Part shown: piece by piece, positions 17,330-25,784 of the stretch | Numbering within the stretch: position 1 is the stretch's first letter | Layout of the letters: the number at the start of each line of letters is the position of its first letter | DNA from: Lacicoccus alkaliphilus DSM 16010 | Lineage (GTDB): Bacteria > Bacillota > Bacilli > Staphylococcales > Salinicoccaceae | NCBI RefSeq assembly: GCF_900142805.1 | Contig: NZ_FRCF01000006.1 | Location: 54,468 to 118,467, forward strand | DNA: 64,000 nucleotides | Direction: 5' to 3' | Notes under the pieces: generated by a model | The model's database searches: none | What the model was told of the DNA's origin: nothing | Seen by the model: the letters and a program-made list of their open reading frames with translations, nothing else | Program-made: the position numbers and the translations under genes

Positions 17330-17353
17330 GTAAAATGTAAATATACATTTTAC
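17330..17353. promoter_or_regulatory. Palindromic operator between fasciclin and sortase genes
   Basis: A perfect inverted repeat: GTAAAATGTA at 17330-17339, AATA spacer, TACATTTTAC at 17344-17353. It sits in the 127-bp divergent promoter region. On the plus strand TGGTAAAAT (17328-17336) could be an extended -10 inside the first arm. One regulator could therefore control both genes. Confidence 0.6.
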
Positions 17354-17427
17354 GTTTCAATATTACCAAAAATTAAAAAAATTATCCACTATAAAGTTTG
17401 AATATTTAGATTGGGGGGCGCTCACTG

Positions 17428-18240
17428 ATGAAAAGAAAGATATTCTTGTTGTTTCTAGGGGTCCTTCTGGTCTCTCAACTCAGTTATATGTTATTCATGC
17501 ATTACAATCCCCCATCTCCCCGGGAAGTGCCGAACATCCATTCAAGTGCCGGTGGAATGATTGAAGGACATATGAATGTCCATGCCTTTCATCCAAAAGT
17601 ATTGAATACCGTCAATGGGGAAAGCATGAACCTCTTCATGGAAGATGAGACGGTGCTGCCGGAGACGTCAGGGACATATGAATTCCAGTCGAACCCTTTT
17701 GCTGAATATTTATCCATGAATCAGGATTTTACAGGATGGATCACCGTTGAGGGGACAAACATCGATCATCCTGTCGTCAGGGGCAGGGACAATTCATACT
17801 ATCTGAATCATAATTTTTATCATGAAACCGACACATATGGCGCAATATTCATGGACTACAGAAACCTGGGCAACGGACATGATGACCATACGATCATCTA
17901 CGGCCATCATACTGACACGGGCCACATGTTCGCCGATTTTGAAAAGTATTTGTCCCGGTCATTTTTTGAGGAGAATAAAACAGTTGAGATTCAGGACTTA
18001 TACAAAAAAAGGGATTATGAAATAATCTCAGTGCATGTCGGCCCTGCAGATCTGGATTATATCAACGAACCTTTCCAAAATTCTGATACAGAGGCATACG
18101 GGGAGTTTTTGAAAGGGCAGTCATTATATGATTCCGACATGGAAATTGAAGAGGATGCGAAATTATTGACGCTCATTTCATGCAACTATTCCTATGATGA
18201 TGGCCGACTTTATGTCCATGCAGTGGAAATCCCCGACTGA
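17428..18240 (+). CDS. Class B sortase
   Basis: 270 residues: an N-terminal membrane anchor (about 5-25), a linker, and the sortase B core with FTGWITVEGTNIDHPVVRG (about 101-119), YGHH with catalytic His about 160, TLISCNYS with catalytic Cys 252, and DGRLYVHA with Arg 260. In canonical enzymes the Cys motif is TLxTC; here it is TLISC, still consistent. The enzyme cleaves sorting motifs and attaches proteins to peptidoglycan. It is divergent from the VPDTG fasciclin protein and no other sorting-signal protein is in the window, so that is the likely substrate. RBS GGGGGGCG upstream; the terminator overlaps the stop codon. Confidence 0.88.
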   Translation: MKRKIFLLFLGVLLVSQLSYMLFMHYNPPSPREVPNIHSSAGGMIEGHMNVHAFHPKVLNTVNGESMNLFMEDETVLPETSGTYEFQSNPFAEYLSMNQDFTGWITVEGTNIDHPVVRGRDNSYYLNHNFYHETDTYGAIFMDYRNLGNGHDDHTIIYGHHTDTGHMFADFEKYLSRSFFEENKTVEIQDLYKKRDYEIISVHVGPADLDYINEPFQNSDTEAYGEFLKGQSLYDSDMEIEEDAKLLTLISCNYSYDDGRLYVHAVEIPD

Positions 18241-18264
18241 CCAGAGTCAGACGGGGATTTTTAT
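18231..18264 (+). terminator. Terminator overlapping the sortase stop
   Basis: CCCCG and CTGAC (18231-18241) pair with GTCAG and CGGGG (18246-18256), with one internal A-A mismatch, followed by ATTTTTATC. Confidence 0.8.
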
Positions 18265-18355
18265 CGTTCAGTCATTTTATTTTAATGATGTTTGATATCA
18301 AAAGAGCGATTCAAAAGTCATTCATCTTAATATGGAGTGGAGCACCCGGAGACGG

Positions 18356-18724
18356 TCAGAATATTCTCATGGTGATATATATGGTGATTGTAATGGAGAA
18401 CATCATGAATGCCACACTCGAAATCACGCCTGGTATGACAATCGGTTTTTTAATGACGGCATTCCTGATCAAAACAACCAAAGGGACCAGGCTGCTGATG
18501 AGCCACAAAGTTGTAAGCTGCCAGGTGATATCTTCTATACTCGTCCTGGAGGACCAAAAGTCACTGAACGCAAAATAAATATACAGACCGATTGCTGATG
18601 TCAATACGATTGTACTGTAGAGATAATCGAAAAAACCCTCTTCCTGATTGATTGACTTCTTCGTGCCCCTCACTAAGAAATAGAGTCCGGCAGATGTAAT
18701 GATGAATAATATTACGGCTGACAT
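18356..18724 (-). CDS. Small membrane protein of unknown function
   Basis: 122 residues, with about four hydrophobic segments (residues 2-18, 33-52, 68-86 and 95-118). Between the first two is a short charged loop RGTKKSINQEEG. I recognise no family. A consensus RBS AGGAGG lies 6 bases before the ATG. It lies 45 bp downstream of rodA on the same strand and may be co-transcribed with it. No catalytic motif is visible. Confidence 0.65.
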   Translation of the reverse strand: MSAVILFIITSAGLYFLVRGTKKSINQEEGFFDYLYSTIVLTSAIGLYIYFAFSDFWSSRTSIEDITWQLTTLWLISSLVPLVVLIRNAVIKKPIVIPGVISSVAFMMFSITITIYITMRIF

Positions 18725-18769
18725 AGAGATTCCTCCTGTAAACTTCTAAATAAAATCTTTCACTGACTT

Positions 18770-19951
18770 TTAGGATTTCACGCTGTATTGATGATAGTAA
18801 ATACTCATGATGATGCCCATCCCGACCATATTCGCCCACAGACTGCTTCCGCCATAGCTCAAAAACGGCAGTGTCAGGCCTGTGATCGGCAGTAACTGGA
18901 TGGTCATGCCGATGTTTTGAAAAACCTGGAACCATATCATGGTCAGGTACCCAATGATGAAATATGATGAAAAACTGTCTTTAACTGTGAATGCGATCCT
19001 GATCAGATGAACAGTCAGCAGGAAAAACAGGATGATGACCAGCGTGCTTCCGAGGAAACCCAGCTCTTCCCCGATGATTGTGAAAATGAAATCTGTATGG
19101 CTTTCCGGGATATATACGACGCCTTCCCCAAGCCCCCTGCCCTCGATACCGCCTGAACCGATGGCCCGCAGGGAACTCGTGATTTGGAAGCTGCTGTCCG
19201 CTGTGGATAAATCAGGCCGCAACCACGAGTAGATGCGGTCAAATTGGTAAGGGCTGACCCTCAGATAAGTTTGAAGCAGATCCGGGCGGTAAATGACACC
19301 GAAGAGGAGGATGGAACCCACGGCGCCTGTGATGCCGACAGTGGGAAGTATCAGCCACCAGCTTACTCCCGAAACTAAAATCATGCCCAGCAGGATGGCG
19401 ATGAAGACAATGGTCGTGCCCATGTCATTTTGGGAGAGCACAAAAAATACCGGAAGGATGCTGAGGAGGAGCATTTTGGATAAAAGCTTCACATCACCAT
19501 CGAGTGAATGACTGAAACGGTATTTATTATGTTCGCTGATTATATAGCCGAGAGCCAATATGTAAGTGATCTTTGCAAATTCGGATGGCTGTATGCTCAT
19601 CCCCCCGATTTGAAACCACCGCTGCGCGCCGTTGATGATCGGGGTGACCGAAGACACTGGTGAGATATAGAGGATGAAAAGAACAAGAAGGCTGCCACCG
19701 AAGATGAGCCAGACAAACTGCTTAAAGAATTTGACGGGTATGAAAGTTAATATGAACATGGCGATGAAACCCAGTATATAAAAAATGATCTGACGGGTGC
19801 CGAAATTTATATTATGCTGTCCGCCGATCATCGCAGAGTTGATTGCGATGACGCTGATGACGGCCAGGGCCGTCAGGAAGATGATGAGTGTCCAGTCTAT
19901 ACGCTGCAGTAAGCTGATATTTTGTCGTTTGGCTTGATTGGAAACTTTCAA
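18770..19951 (-). CDS. rodA: RodA/FtsW-family SEDS peptidoglycan polymerase (RodA-like)
   Basis: About 393 residues and ten membrane segments. SEDS signatures include GAQRWFQIGGMSIQPSEFAKI (about 120-140), SQNDMGTTIVF, SGGIEGRGLGEG, PESHTDFIFTIIGEELGFLG and the final LPFLSYGGSS. The DFIFTIIGEE loop and lack of an FtsW-type extension favour RodA, the glycosyltransferase for lateral or septal wall synthesis with a class B PBP. The frame extends to an ATG at 20026 that overlaps the putative promoter; a TTG at 19951 behind GGGTGAAGG is more likely the start. A lone DnaA-box sequence occurs within the gene at 19202-19210. Confidence 0.88.
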   Translation of the reverse strand: MKVSNQAKRQNISLLQRIDWTLIIFLTALAVISVIAINSAMIGGQHNINFGTRQIIFYILGFIAMFILTFIPVKFFKQFVWLIFGGSLLVLFILYISPVSSVTPIINGAQRWFQIGGMSIQPSEFAKITYILALGYIISEHNKYRFSHSLDGDVKLLSKMLLLSILPVFFVLSQNDMGTTIVFIAILLGMILVSGVSWWLILPTVGITGAVGSILLFGVIYRPDLLQTYLRVSPYQFDRIYSWLRPDLSTADSSFQITSSLRAIGSGGIEGRGLGEGVVYIPESHTDFIFTIIGEELGFLGSTLVIILFFLLTVHLIRIAFTVKDSFSSYFIIGYLTMIWFQVFQNIGMTIQLLPITGLTLPFLSYGGSSLWANMVGMGIIMSIYYHQYSVKS

Positions 19952-20079
19952 AACCTTCACCCTGTCCGCATTTATAATTGCTGATTTATACATACAATAT
20001 ACCAAAATATAACATAGTGTTGACATTTTGTCACCATTGTTATACAGTCATTGGGTAAAAAAGAAACGTGGTGATTTCC

Positions 20080-20712
20080 ATGAAAGATCAAGAACTGTTG
20101 AGGGAATATCTGAAAACTGAGCTGTCTGAAAGAGGCTTGTCCTTAAGGGAGCTTGGAAAATTATCAGGTATCAATCACGCAACATTATCGAGAATAATGA
20201 ACGGCAAAAGAAAAGCCAATTTAGATCACCTGCACCGGCTGTCGGCAGGTTTGGATGTAAAAGTTACGGATTTGTTATCTTCAGCTGATGAGTCGCATAA
20301 TGAAACCGATGACTTCAACAAAAGTTTAGAAGCGGTCCAGACATTGGTGAAAACTACATATCCGGAAATGCATTCAATCACATTGGAGCAAATCAATGCA
20401 GAAATTGAAAAGTATGAAGAGCAGGGTGCCACGCCCCGGGGCAGAAGTGAAATTGAGGAAAAACTCAAGGAGAAAATACAACACGCTCCGTTGACAGGGA
20501 CATTTTTCAATAATATCGATCAGATGTACAATGACTTTATGATGAGGAGGGGACGGCCTGAAAACATCGCCTTGATGGGCGCTGCACTGCTCTATTTTAT
20601 AGTGACTGTGGATCTGATCCCTGATTACCTGGCACCGGTGGGTCTGTTGGATGATGCGTTGATTGTTCAGTTGATCTCAAGAAAATTGGAACATGATAAT
20701 ATACTGATGTAA
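20080..20712 (+). CDS. XRE-type HTH plus DUF1232 protein
   Basis: About 210 residues. The N-terminal part (to about 70) is a Cro/C1-type HTH with LRELGKLSGINHATLSRIMNGKRKANLDHLHRLS. The middle is acidic and helical. The C-terminal part contains DUF1232: NIALMGAALLYFIVTVDLIPDYLAPVGLLDDALIVQ, a membrane-interacting segment with the DLIPDxxPxxGxxDD signature. This resembles B. subtilis YkvA-type modules fused to a DNA-binding domain; the function is not known, perhaps a membrane-tethered regulator. GTG at 20068 is in frame, but GGTGAT at 20067-20072 serves the ATG at 20080. Divergent from rodA. Confidence 0.82.
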   Translation: MKDQELLREYLKTELSERGLSLRELGKLSGINHATLSRIMNGKRKANLDHLHRLSAGLDVKVTDLLSSADESHNETDDFNKSLEAVQTLVKTTYPEMHSITLEQINAEIEKYEEQGATPRGRSEIEEKLKEKIQHAPLTGTFFNNIDQMYNDFMMRRGRPENIALMGAALLYFIVTVDLIPDYLAPVGLLDDALIVQLISRKLEHDNILM

Positions 20713-20774
20713 GTGAGTTCATTTTGGGGTGCAAACCATTCGGAATAGTTGTCAATTGAAAATTTCAAGATGAA

Positions 20775-20800
20775 AAAAAGCTTCCATAAGGAAGCTTTTT
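20775..20800. terminator. Bidirectional terminator
   Basis: AAAAAGCTTCC (20775-20785) and GGAAGCTTTTT (20790-20800) form a stem with A and T tails, between the convergent XRE-DUF1232 and alcohol dehydrogenase genes. Confidence 0.85.
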
Positions 20801-20817
20801 ATAGTGATGATGATTTT

Positions 20818-21774
20818 TTATTCTTCGTCATACACGGCCACCAGGCGTCCCTGGACTTCACCGCGTTCCAGTCTCTGGATGCCTTCAGGAATCTCCTCAG
20901 GGGTGATTTCAGACAGTGTAGGCGATAAATCACCCGAAGCCATCAGGTCATAGATTGCTGCGATATCTTCTTTGTCACCGCCGACCGATGATAGAAGCTG
21001 TTTCCTGTTGACGATGAAATCCGTCACGTTGATCGTCGTCTGCAGTTTACCCATGCCGACGAGGATGACTGTACCTCCGGGCTTGACCGTTTCCAGAGCT
21101 TTTGAAGTGGTCACGTCAAACCCTGCATAGTCGACTACAAGGTCGAGTTCTTTATCAGCCAGCTCCGAAATATCGGATACGACCTCTTTGGCGCCGATTT
21201 TCTTAGCCAGCTCCTGCGCCCTCTCGGAAGTATCCACTGCGTAGATATCCTCTATGCCCTGGGCGACTGCGGCCTGCAGTGCGAACTGACCAAGACCGCC
21301 GATACCGATCAGCGCAATCTTCATGCCTTTTTCAGCTTTGCCTCGCGTGAACAGTGCATGATAAGACGTCATTCCGGCATCTGTCGCGGAAGCTGCCTGT
21401 TTGATCGATAATTCATCAGGTACGGGGACCAGGTCTGATGCCGGTGCATGGATATGGGTGCCGAAGCCGCCGTCATAAGCATAACCGGGGGCCAGACCTG
21501 AAGGGCCGGTCGGACAGATGGCTACACGGTCCCCTTCTTTAAAGTCCGTGACACCTTCCCCGACTTCGATGACGGTGCCTGCGTTCTCGTGGCCCATGAT
21601 GACCGGGGCATCCATTAAAGCCATCCAGCCTTCGTCTTCCATGGTTCCTACGTCAGAATGACATAAGCCCACAGCACCTGTTTTTATGACTACATGATCT
21701 TTCTCCGCTTTCGGAGTTTCTTTTTCAACCCATTCCAACGGATCGTGTGTTTTGGTGAATTGCCAACCTTTCAT
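20818..21774 (-). CDS. Zinc-type medium-chain alcohol dehydrogenase, short form
   Basis: 318 residues. The catalytic zinc site is intact: GLCHSDVGT (Cys about 37) and MGHENAGTV (His-Glu about 61-62). The NAD(P) Rossmann fold starts at GIGGLGQFALQAAV. The structural-zinc lobe with four Cys, normally near residues 95-115, is missing and replaced by GPSGLAPGYAYDGGFG, which explains the length below the usual 340-350. The enzyme would oxidise alcohols or reduce aldehydes in the cytosol; substrate unknown. Terminators lie on both sides, so it is monocistronic. Confidence 0.85.
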   Translation of the reverse strand: MKGWQFTKTHDPLEWVEKETPKAEKDHVVIKTGAVGLCHSDVGTMEDEGWMALMDAPVIMGHENAGTVIEVGEGVTDFKEGDRVAICPTGPSGLAPGYAYDGGFGTHIHAPASDLVPVPDELSIKQAASATDAGMTSYHALFTRGKAEKGMKIALIGIGGLGQFALQAAVAQGIEDIYAVDTSERAQELAKKIGAKEVVSDISELADKELDLVVDYAGFDVTTSKALETVKPGGTVILVGMGKLQTTINVTDFIVNRKQLLSSVGGDKEDIAAIYDLMASGDLSPTLSEITPEEIPEGIQRLERGEVQGRLVAVYDEE

Positions 21775-21912
21775 GCCAGAACACTCCTTTTCAGATGATT
21801 TCCCCTTAAAAGGGGCTGCATCCTATGTTTTTCCGTTCATCAGCACCTTTAAACATCACCAGGTGGGCTTTAAACTCAAATGGATATTGATGAAATGCCT
21901 GTAAAATGTGAA

Positions 21913-21961
21913 ACACTGCCCATCTTCGAGTATATTCCACTCAATGAGGGGCAGTGTCTTT
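21913..21961 (-). terminator. Hairpin downstream of the sulfatase gene
   Basis: ACACTGCCC (21913-21921) pairs with GGGCAGTGT (21949-21957) across a 27-base loop, directly after the sulfatase stop on the minus strand. There is no good T-run on the minus-strand side, so it is a candidate only. Confidence 0.45.
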
Positions 21962-21990
21962 CGGTGAGGGACGTTTACTTTAATGTGAAA

Positions 21991-24303
21991 TCAATACGGG
22001 TCAACTTCTTCCGAGAGGATATATTCAGGTTCTTCGAATTGATAGTGTACATATTCGATGTCACCGGTAAACTCGAATTCTCCTTTATCTTCGTATGCCG
22101 GACTGACAGGATATAACAGGTCTTTACCGACATCAAGCCCTTCGAATGAGATTTTAAACGGCAGTGTTTCAACATCTGCTTCCCCTACTGGTCCATCATT
22201 TATATATAACGTACCCTTCCCCTGGTTGTCGCCGGTGTTTTGGAAATTGTACCTGATTTCATTTGCACCTTCTTCAAGGGCTGTTCCGGAGGAGATGGTG
22301 TACCTCTCTGCACCGTTATTATATTCATAATGGAGTTCTCCATCTTTGATATAGAATGTATAACCGCTGGCTCTGTTTCCAAGCGCAAGCAACACGCCTT
22401 CATCATTTTCCTCAATATCGATCGGGATTGTGATTTCATAATTACGGTCCAGGGTCAAAGGTGAGGCGGATTCACTTAAATGGGACATGCCCGGATAGAA
22501 TTTGAAGGATTCCCTTGCCCTCAAGTTATCGTCCGGCAAGTTGCCAAGGCCATCCAGAAAGTTTTCTGACAGCGGTAAGGCGCCATTCTTTTCTGCTTCC
22601 ACATGCCACAAGTCAATCAAATTATCCAGGACTTCTGGATACTCTTCTGCGAGATCATTGAGCTCGGAGAAATCTGAGGACTGGTCAAAGAGTTTCCATC
22701 TGTCATCCGCAAAGTCTGTCCCGGGCTCGTGGACTGATACTGCTTTCCAGCCGTCATGGTATATTGTCCTGTGCCCGCTGTGTTCAAAATACTGGGTGTC
22801 TTTTCCTGTAAAGGCATCAAGATCATCGAAACTTTCACTGAAGCTGACCCCTGTGATTTCCATTTGTTCGGTGTCATTCATGTAAGCGGGCGGATCAATA
22901 TTCAAAACGTCATATACAGTGGCAGTCACGTCACTGACATGGGTGAATTGATTCCTGATTTCACCCTTTGATTCGATGCCGTCAGGCCAATGGACGATCA
23001 TAGGCATACGGATACCTCCGGCATGTGTGGTGCCTTTAAATTCTTCGAATGGTGTATTGCTGACCTGGGCCCATCCGGCAGGGTAGTCGCTGCCTCCCCG
23101 CTCTCCACCGATCTCATCCATATTTTCATACATATGATCAAATTCCTGAAGTACTTTATTGTAGGCCATGGCCTGGTTCATCGACCCCTGCTCCCCGCCT
23201 GAGAAGCTGGCACCGTTATCGGAAATCAGCATGATGAGTGTGTTGTCCAGTTCTCCCATATCCTCCAGTGACTCCATCAGCTTGCCCACCTGTTCATCGG
23301 TATGGGTGAGGAAACCTGCATAAGTCTCCATGAATCTGGCATACAGCTCCTGCTCTTCTTCATTCAGGTCGTCCCAGGCCGGTACGCCTGGCGCTCTTGG
23401 TGCCAAATCTGCTTTTTCCGGCAGTATACCCAGCTCTTTTTGTCTTTCAAATCTTTCTTCCCGTATGACATCCCAGCCTTCATCATATTGTCCTTCGTAC
23501 ATTTCGATATACTCTTCAGGCACCTGATGCGGCATATGCTGTGCGCCGAAACCGAGATACATGAAGAAAGGGTCGTCAGGGCGGAGTGAGGCATGATCGG
23601 TTATGTACTGGATGCCATTTTCGACGATGTCTTCTGAATAGTGATAATCATCCACATCGGGCACCGGCACGGGACTGTTGTCCCTGTAGAGTTCCGGACG
23701 GTACTGGTCTGAAGAATCTTCCAGGTTTCCGTAATATCTGTGGAAGCCTCTGCCGAGCGGCCATCTGTCATACGGGCCGGCCGGGGAAAGCTCCACGGTC
23801 GGTGTCATATGCCACTTGCCTAGACCGAAGTTGGTATAACCATTTTCACCAAGGACTTCCGAGACGAACCCCGCTTCTTCAGGTATCTTGGCCCTGCTGT
23901 TCGGCTGATTTGCTCCGAAGTCGAAATTGGCTACATTCCCCATACCTACAGCATGGTTGTTCCTCCCGGTCATCAAGGATGCACGTGTGGGCGAACAAAC
24001 CGGAGATGTATGGAAATTATTGTATTTCAACCCGTTTTCAGCGATTGCATCAATGTTTTGAGTGTCTATTTCCGAACCAAAGCTTCCCAGATCGGAATAG
24101 CCGGCATCATCAAGTATGATGTACATTACATTCGTCTTATCATCCGGGTCCACCGCTCCTGAATAATCAGTGTTCCCGCCGCCGGCAGCGCCTGCTGTCT
24201 CCCCGCCCAACAGTAAAGCGGCAGAAAGCGCGAGTGTACTTAGCTTTGTAAATTTCCCCACATATTTTTTCCAAGATTTCTCTTCTTTTTTCCTGTAGTT
24301 CAA
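21991..24303 (-). CDS. Secreted Cys-type sulfatase
   Basis: About 770 residues. After a basic N-terminus, STLALSAALLLGGETAGA is a signal peptide. The alkaline-phosphatase-fold domain follows: metal-binding LDDAGYSDLG, the formylglycine motif CSPTR in SPVCSPTRASLMTGR, then GKWHM, GAQHMPH, SDNGAS and FKGTTHAGG. The CxPxR Cys must be converted to formylglycine by the enzyme encoded just upstream. The C-terminal part (from about 640) is a beta-rich domain of unclear role; there is no sorting signal. The upstream ATG at 24363 overlaps the neighbour; AGGGGGT places the start at TTG 24303. It would release sulfate from organic sulfate esters outside the cell. Confidence 0.9.
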   Translation of the reverse strand: MNYRKKEEKSWKKYVGKFTKLSTLALSAALLLGGETAGAAGGGNTDYSGAVDPDDKTNVMYIILDDAGYSDLGSFGSEIDTQNIDAIAENGLKYNNFHTSPVCSPTRASLMTGRNNHAVGMGNVANFDFGANQPNSRAKIPEEAGFVSEVLGENGYTNFGLGKWHMTPTVELSPAGPYDRWPLGRGFHRYYGNLEDSSDQYRPELYRDNSPVPVPDVDDYHYSEDIVENGIQYITDHASLRPDDPFFMYLGFGAQHMPHQVPEEYIEMYEGQYDEGWDVIREERFERQKELGILPEKADLAPRAPGVPAWDDLNEEEQELYARFMETYAGFLTHTDEQVGKLMESLEDMGELDNTLIMLISDNGASFSGGEQGSMNQAMAYNKVLQEFDHMYENMDEIGGERGGSDYPAGWAQVSNTPFEEFKGTTHAGGIRMPMIVHWPDGIESKGEIRNQFTHVSDVTATVYDVLNIDPPAYMNDTEQMEITGVSFSESFDDLDAFTGKDTQYFEHSGHRTIYHDGWKAVSVHEPGTDFADDRWKLFDQSSDFSELNDLAEEYPEVLDNLIDLWHVEAEKNGALPLSENFLDGLGNLPDDNLRARESFKFYPGMSHLSESASPLTLDRNYEITIPIDIEENDEGVLLALGNRASGYTFYIKDGELHYEYNNGAERYTISSGTALEEGANEIRYNFQNTGDNQGKGTLYINDGPVGEADVETLPFKISFEGLDVGKDLLYPVSPAYEDKGEFEFTGDIEYVHYQFEEPEYILSEEVDPY

Positions 24304-24340
24304 ATGAGATACCCCCTGTTTATTATTGAATTGCTCAAAA

Positions 24341-25327
24341 TTATTCCTGAATGTCAGAAACAAGGCGGAAGCCTATATTTCCCGAGGCACTATCGGGTGT
24401 ATTCTTCGATCTTGCGGCCACCCTGTAGCGGTTGCAGTAGGATTCGTGGCAAAGATATGACCCTCCTTTCATGACACGAAATTCCCCTGATTTTGGTCCT
24501 TGTGGATTGCTTCGCCCCCCTCTCTTATGCACACTTTTGGCGAAACGGTCCGAACACCACTCCCAGACGTTGCCTGAGATGTTATATAAACCATATTCGT
24601 TTGGAGGGAATGAAGTTGACGGCGCTGTCCCCTTATAACCATCTTCTGAAGTATTGTGCTTGGGGAATTCCCCCTGCCATACATTGCATAAATGCTCATC
24701 ATCCGGGGTGAGGACATCACCCCACGGGAACTGCTTCCGCTCCAGACCTCCACGTGCGGCATATTCCCATTCCGCCTCGGTGGGCAACCTTTTTCCAGCC
24801 CAGCGCGCATATGCCTGGGCATCATTCCAAGACACATGAACAACCGGATGATCCATCCTTTGCCATATATTCGAATCCGGCCCTTCAGGATGTTTCCATG
24901 ATGCCCCCTGGACCACGAGCCACCATGGGGTCTGCTGAAGCATTCTTTTGACCTTCCTCTTCGTCCGTTCACTTACAAATTGATAGAAGACAAAAGACCA
25001 TCCGAACACTTCAGCTTCCGTGACATAGCCGGTCTCCTCGACAAACTCCTGAAACCCCTGATTAGTGACAGTGTGGGTATCCATATAAAACGAATCCACT
25101 TCAATTTTTCTGGCAGGGCCTTCTCCATCCTCCGGGTAACCCTCTTTACCGTTCGTACCCATGAAGAAGCTTCCCCCGTGAATCAATACCTGATCTTTAT
25201 TAGTCTTAGCCCTGCAGGAAACTGAATCAACCTTCTCCATTGGGGCCATCACCCCGGTGTCCCCCATGACGTCCTGTCTGCTTGCACTGCAGCAACTGGA
25301 TTTCCTATACCGCTCGATGTATCCCAC
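24341..25327 (-). CDS. Formylglycine-generating enzyme (SUMF1/FGE family)
   Basis: 328 residues. The FGE-sulfatase fold is clear: VLIHGGSFFMGTNG near residue 48, HPVVHVSWNDAQAYARWAGKRLPTEAEWEYAARGG, SGNVWEWCSD, and GGSYLCHESYCNRYRVAAR with the two catalytic Cys (LC...YC). This copper-dependent oxidase converts the sulfatase CxPxR cysteine to formylglycine. It sits 37 bp upstream of the only sulfatase, so they form an activation pair. The start is a GTG at 25327 with AAGGA 8 bases before it. A cre-like box lies in its promoter. Confidence 0.92.
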   Translation of the reverse strand: MGYIERYRKSSCCSASRQDVMGDTGVMAPMEKVDSVSCRAKTNKDQVLIHGGSFFMGTNGKEGYPEDGEGPARKIEVDSFYMDTHTVTNQGFQEFVEETGYVTEAEVFGWSFVFYQFVSERTKRKVKRMLQQTPWWLVVQGASWKHPEGPDSNIWQRMDHPVVHVSWNDAQAYARWAGKRLPTEAEWEYAARGGLERKQFPWGDVLTPDDEHLCNVWQGEFPKHNTSEDGYKGTAPSTSFPPNEYGLYNISGNVWEWCSDRFAKSVHKRGGRSNPQGPKSGEFRVMKGGSYLCHESYCNRYRVAARSKNTPDSASGNIGFRLVSDIQE

Positions 25328-25363
25328 TCCTTTCGTCCTTCAAATAAAAAAGCCTGATTACAT

Positions 25364-25393
25364 TTAATATGTAAGCGTTATCAAAAATGTAAA
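25364..25393 (-). promoter_or_regulatory. Promoter of the FGE-sulfatase operon with a cre (CcpA) box
   Basis: TGTAAGCGTTATCA at 25370-25383 matches the cre consensus TGWAANCGNTNWCA at every position. On the minus strand it lies between a -35-like TTTACA (25388-25393) and a -10-like TATTAA (about 25364-25369), so CcpA would block this promoter when preferred sugars are present. Confidence 0.65.
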
Positions 25394-25552
25394 CTTAAAA
25401 TTTATCATACTCATCCCTGGTGTGGAGGTCTACATATTTTCAATGCAAAATTTTCAGATAAATTAGAATGTTTTAACTCTTGATTTTTTAAACGAGCAGT
25501 TGTATAGAGGGTGGTGTAAAAGTATCATGACCAAACATGTTATAAGCTGGAA

Positions 25553-25586
25553 AAAAGCACCGCATCTTAAGACGATACAGTGCTTT
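25553..25586 (-). terminator. Terminator after the tad operon
   Basis: AAAAGCAC (25553-25560) pairs with GTGCTTTT (25579-25586), with a partly paired loop; on the minus strand T-rich sequence follows. It separates the tad operon from the FGE promoter. Apart from this hairpin and the cre promoter the gap 25328-25784 holds nothing I recognise. Confidence 0.6.
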
Positions 25587-25784
25587 TCAATATAAAGGCA
25601 GCCAGAATTTGAAGTGGTTTAGGCAAAACCAAACTTAAATCGTATGTAACCTGCCTCTCTTGATCGACACCTGCCGGCATTCTATAATATACACTTTGAT
25701 GGCGCCGGGAATCCTTGAGGAATTTTCTTTTGAAGCCGGCTGAACTTTGTATATTAGAAAATCCATGTGAGACACTTCAACCTT

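Noticed and set aside
19202..19210. A perfect DnaA box inside rodA
   Set aside because: A single isolated nonamer in coding sequence is expected by chance at this scale.
22200..24160. Plus-strand ORFs opposite the sulfatase gene
   Set aside because: Shadows of the sulfatase reading frame with no RBS or homology.
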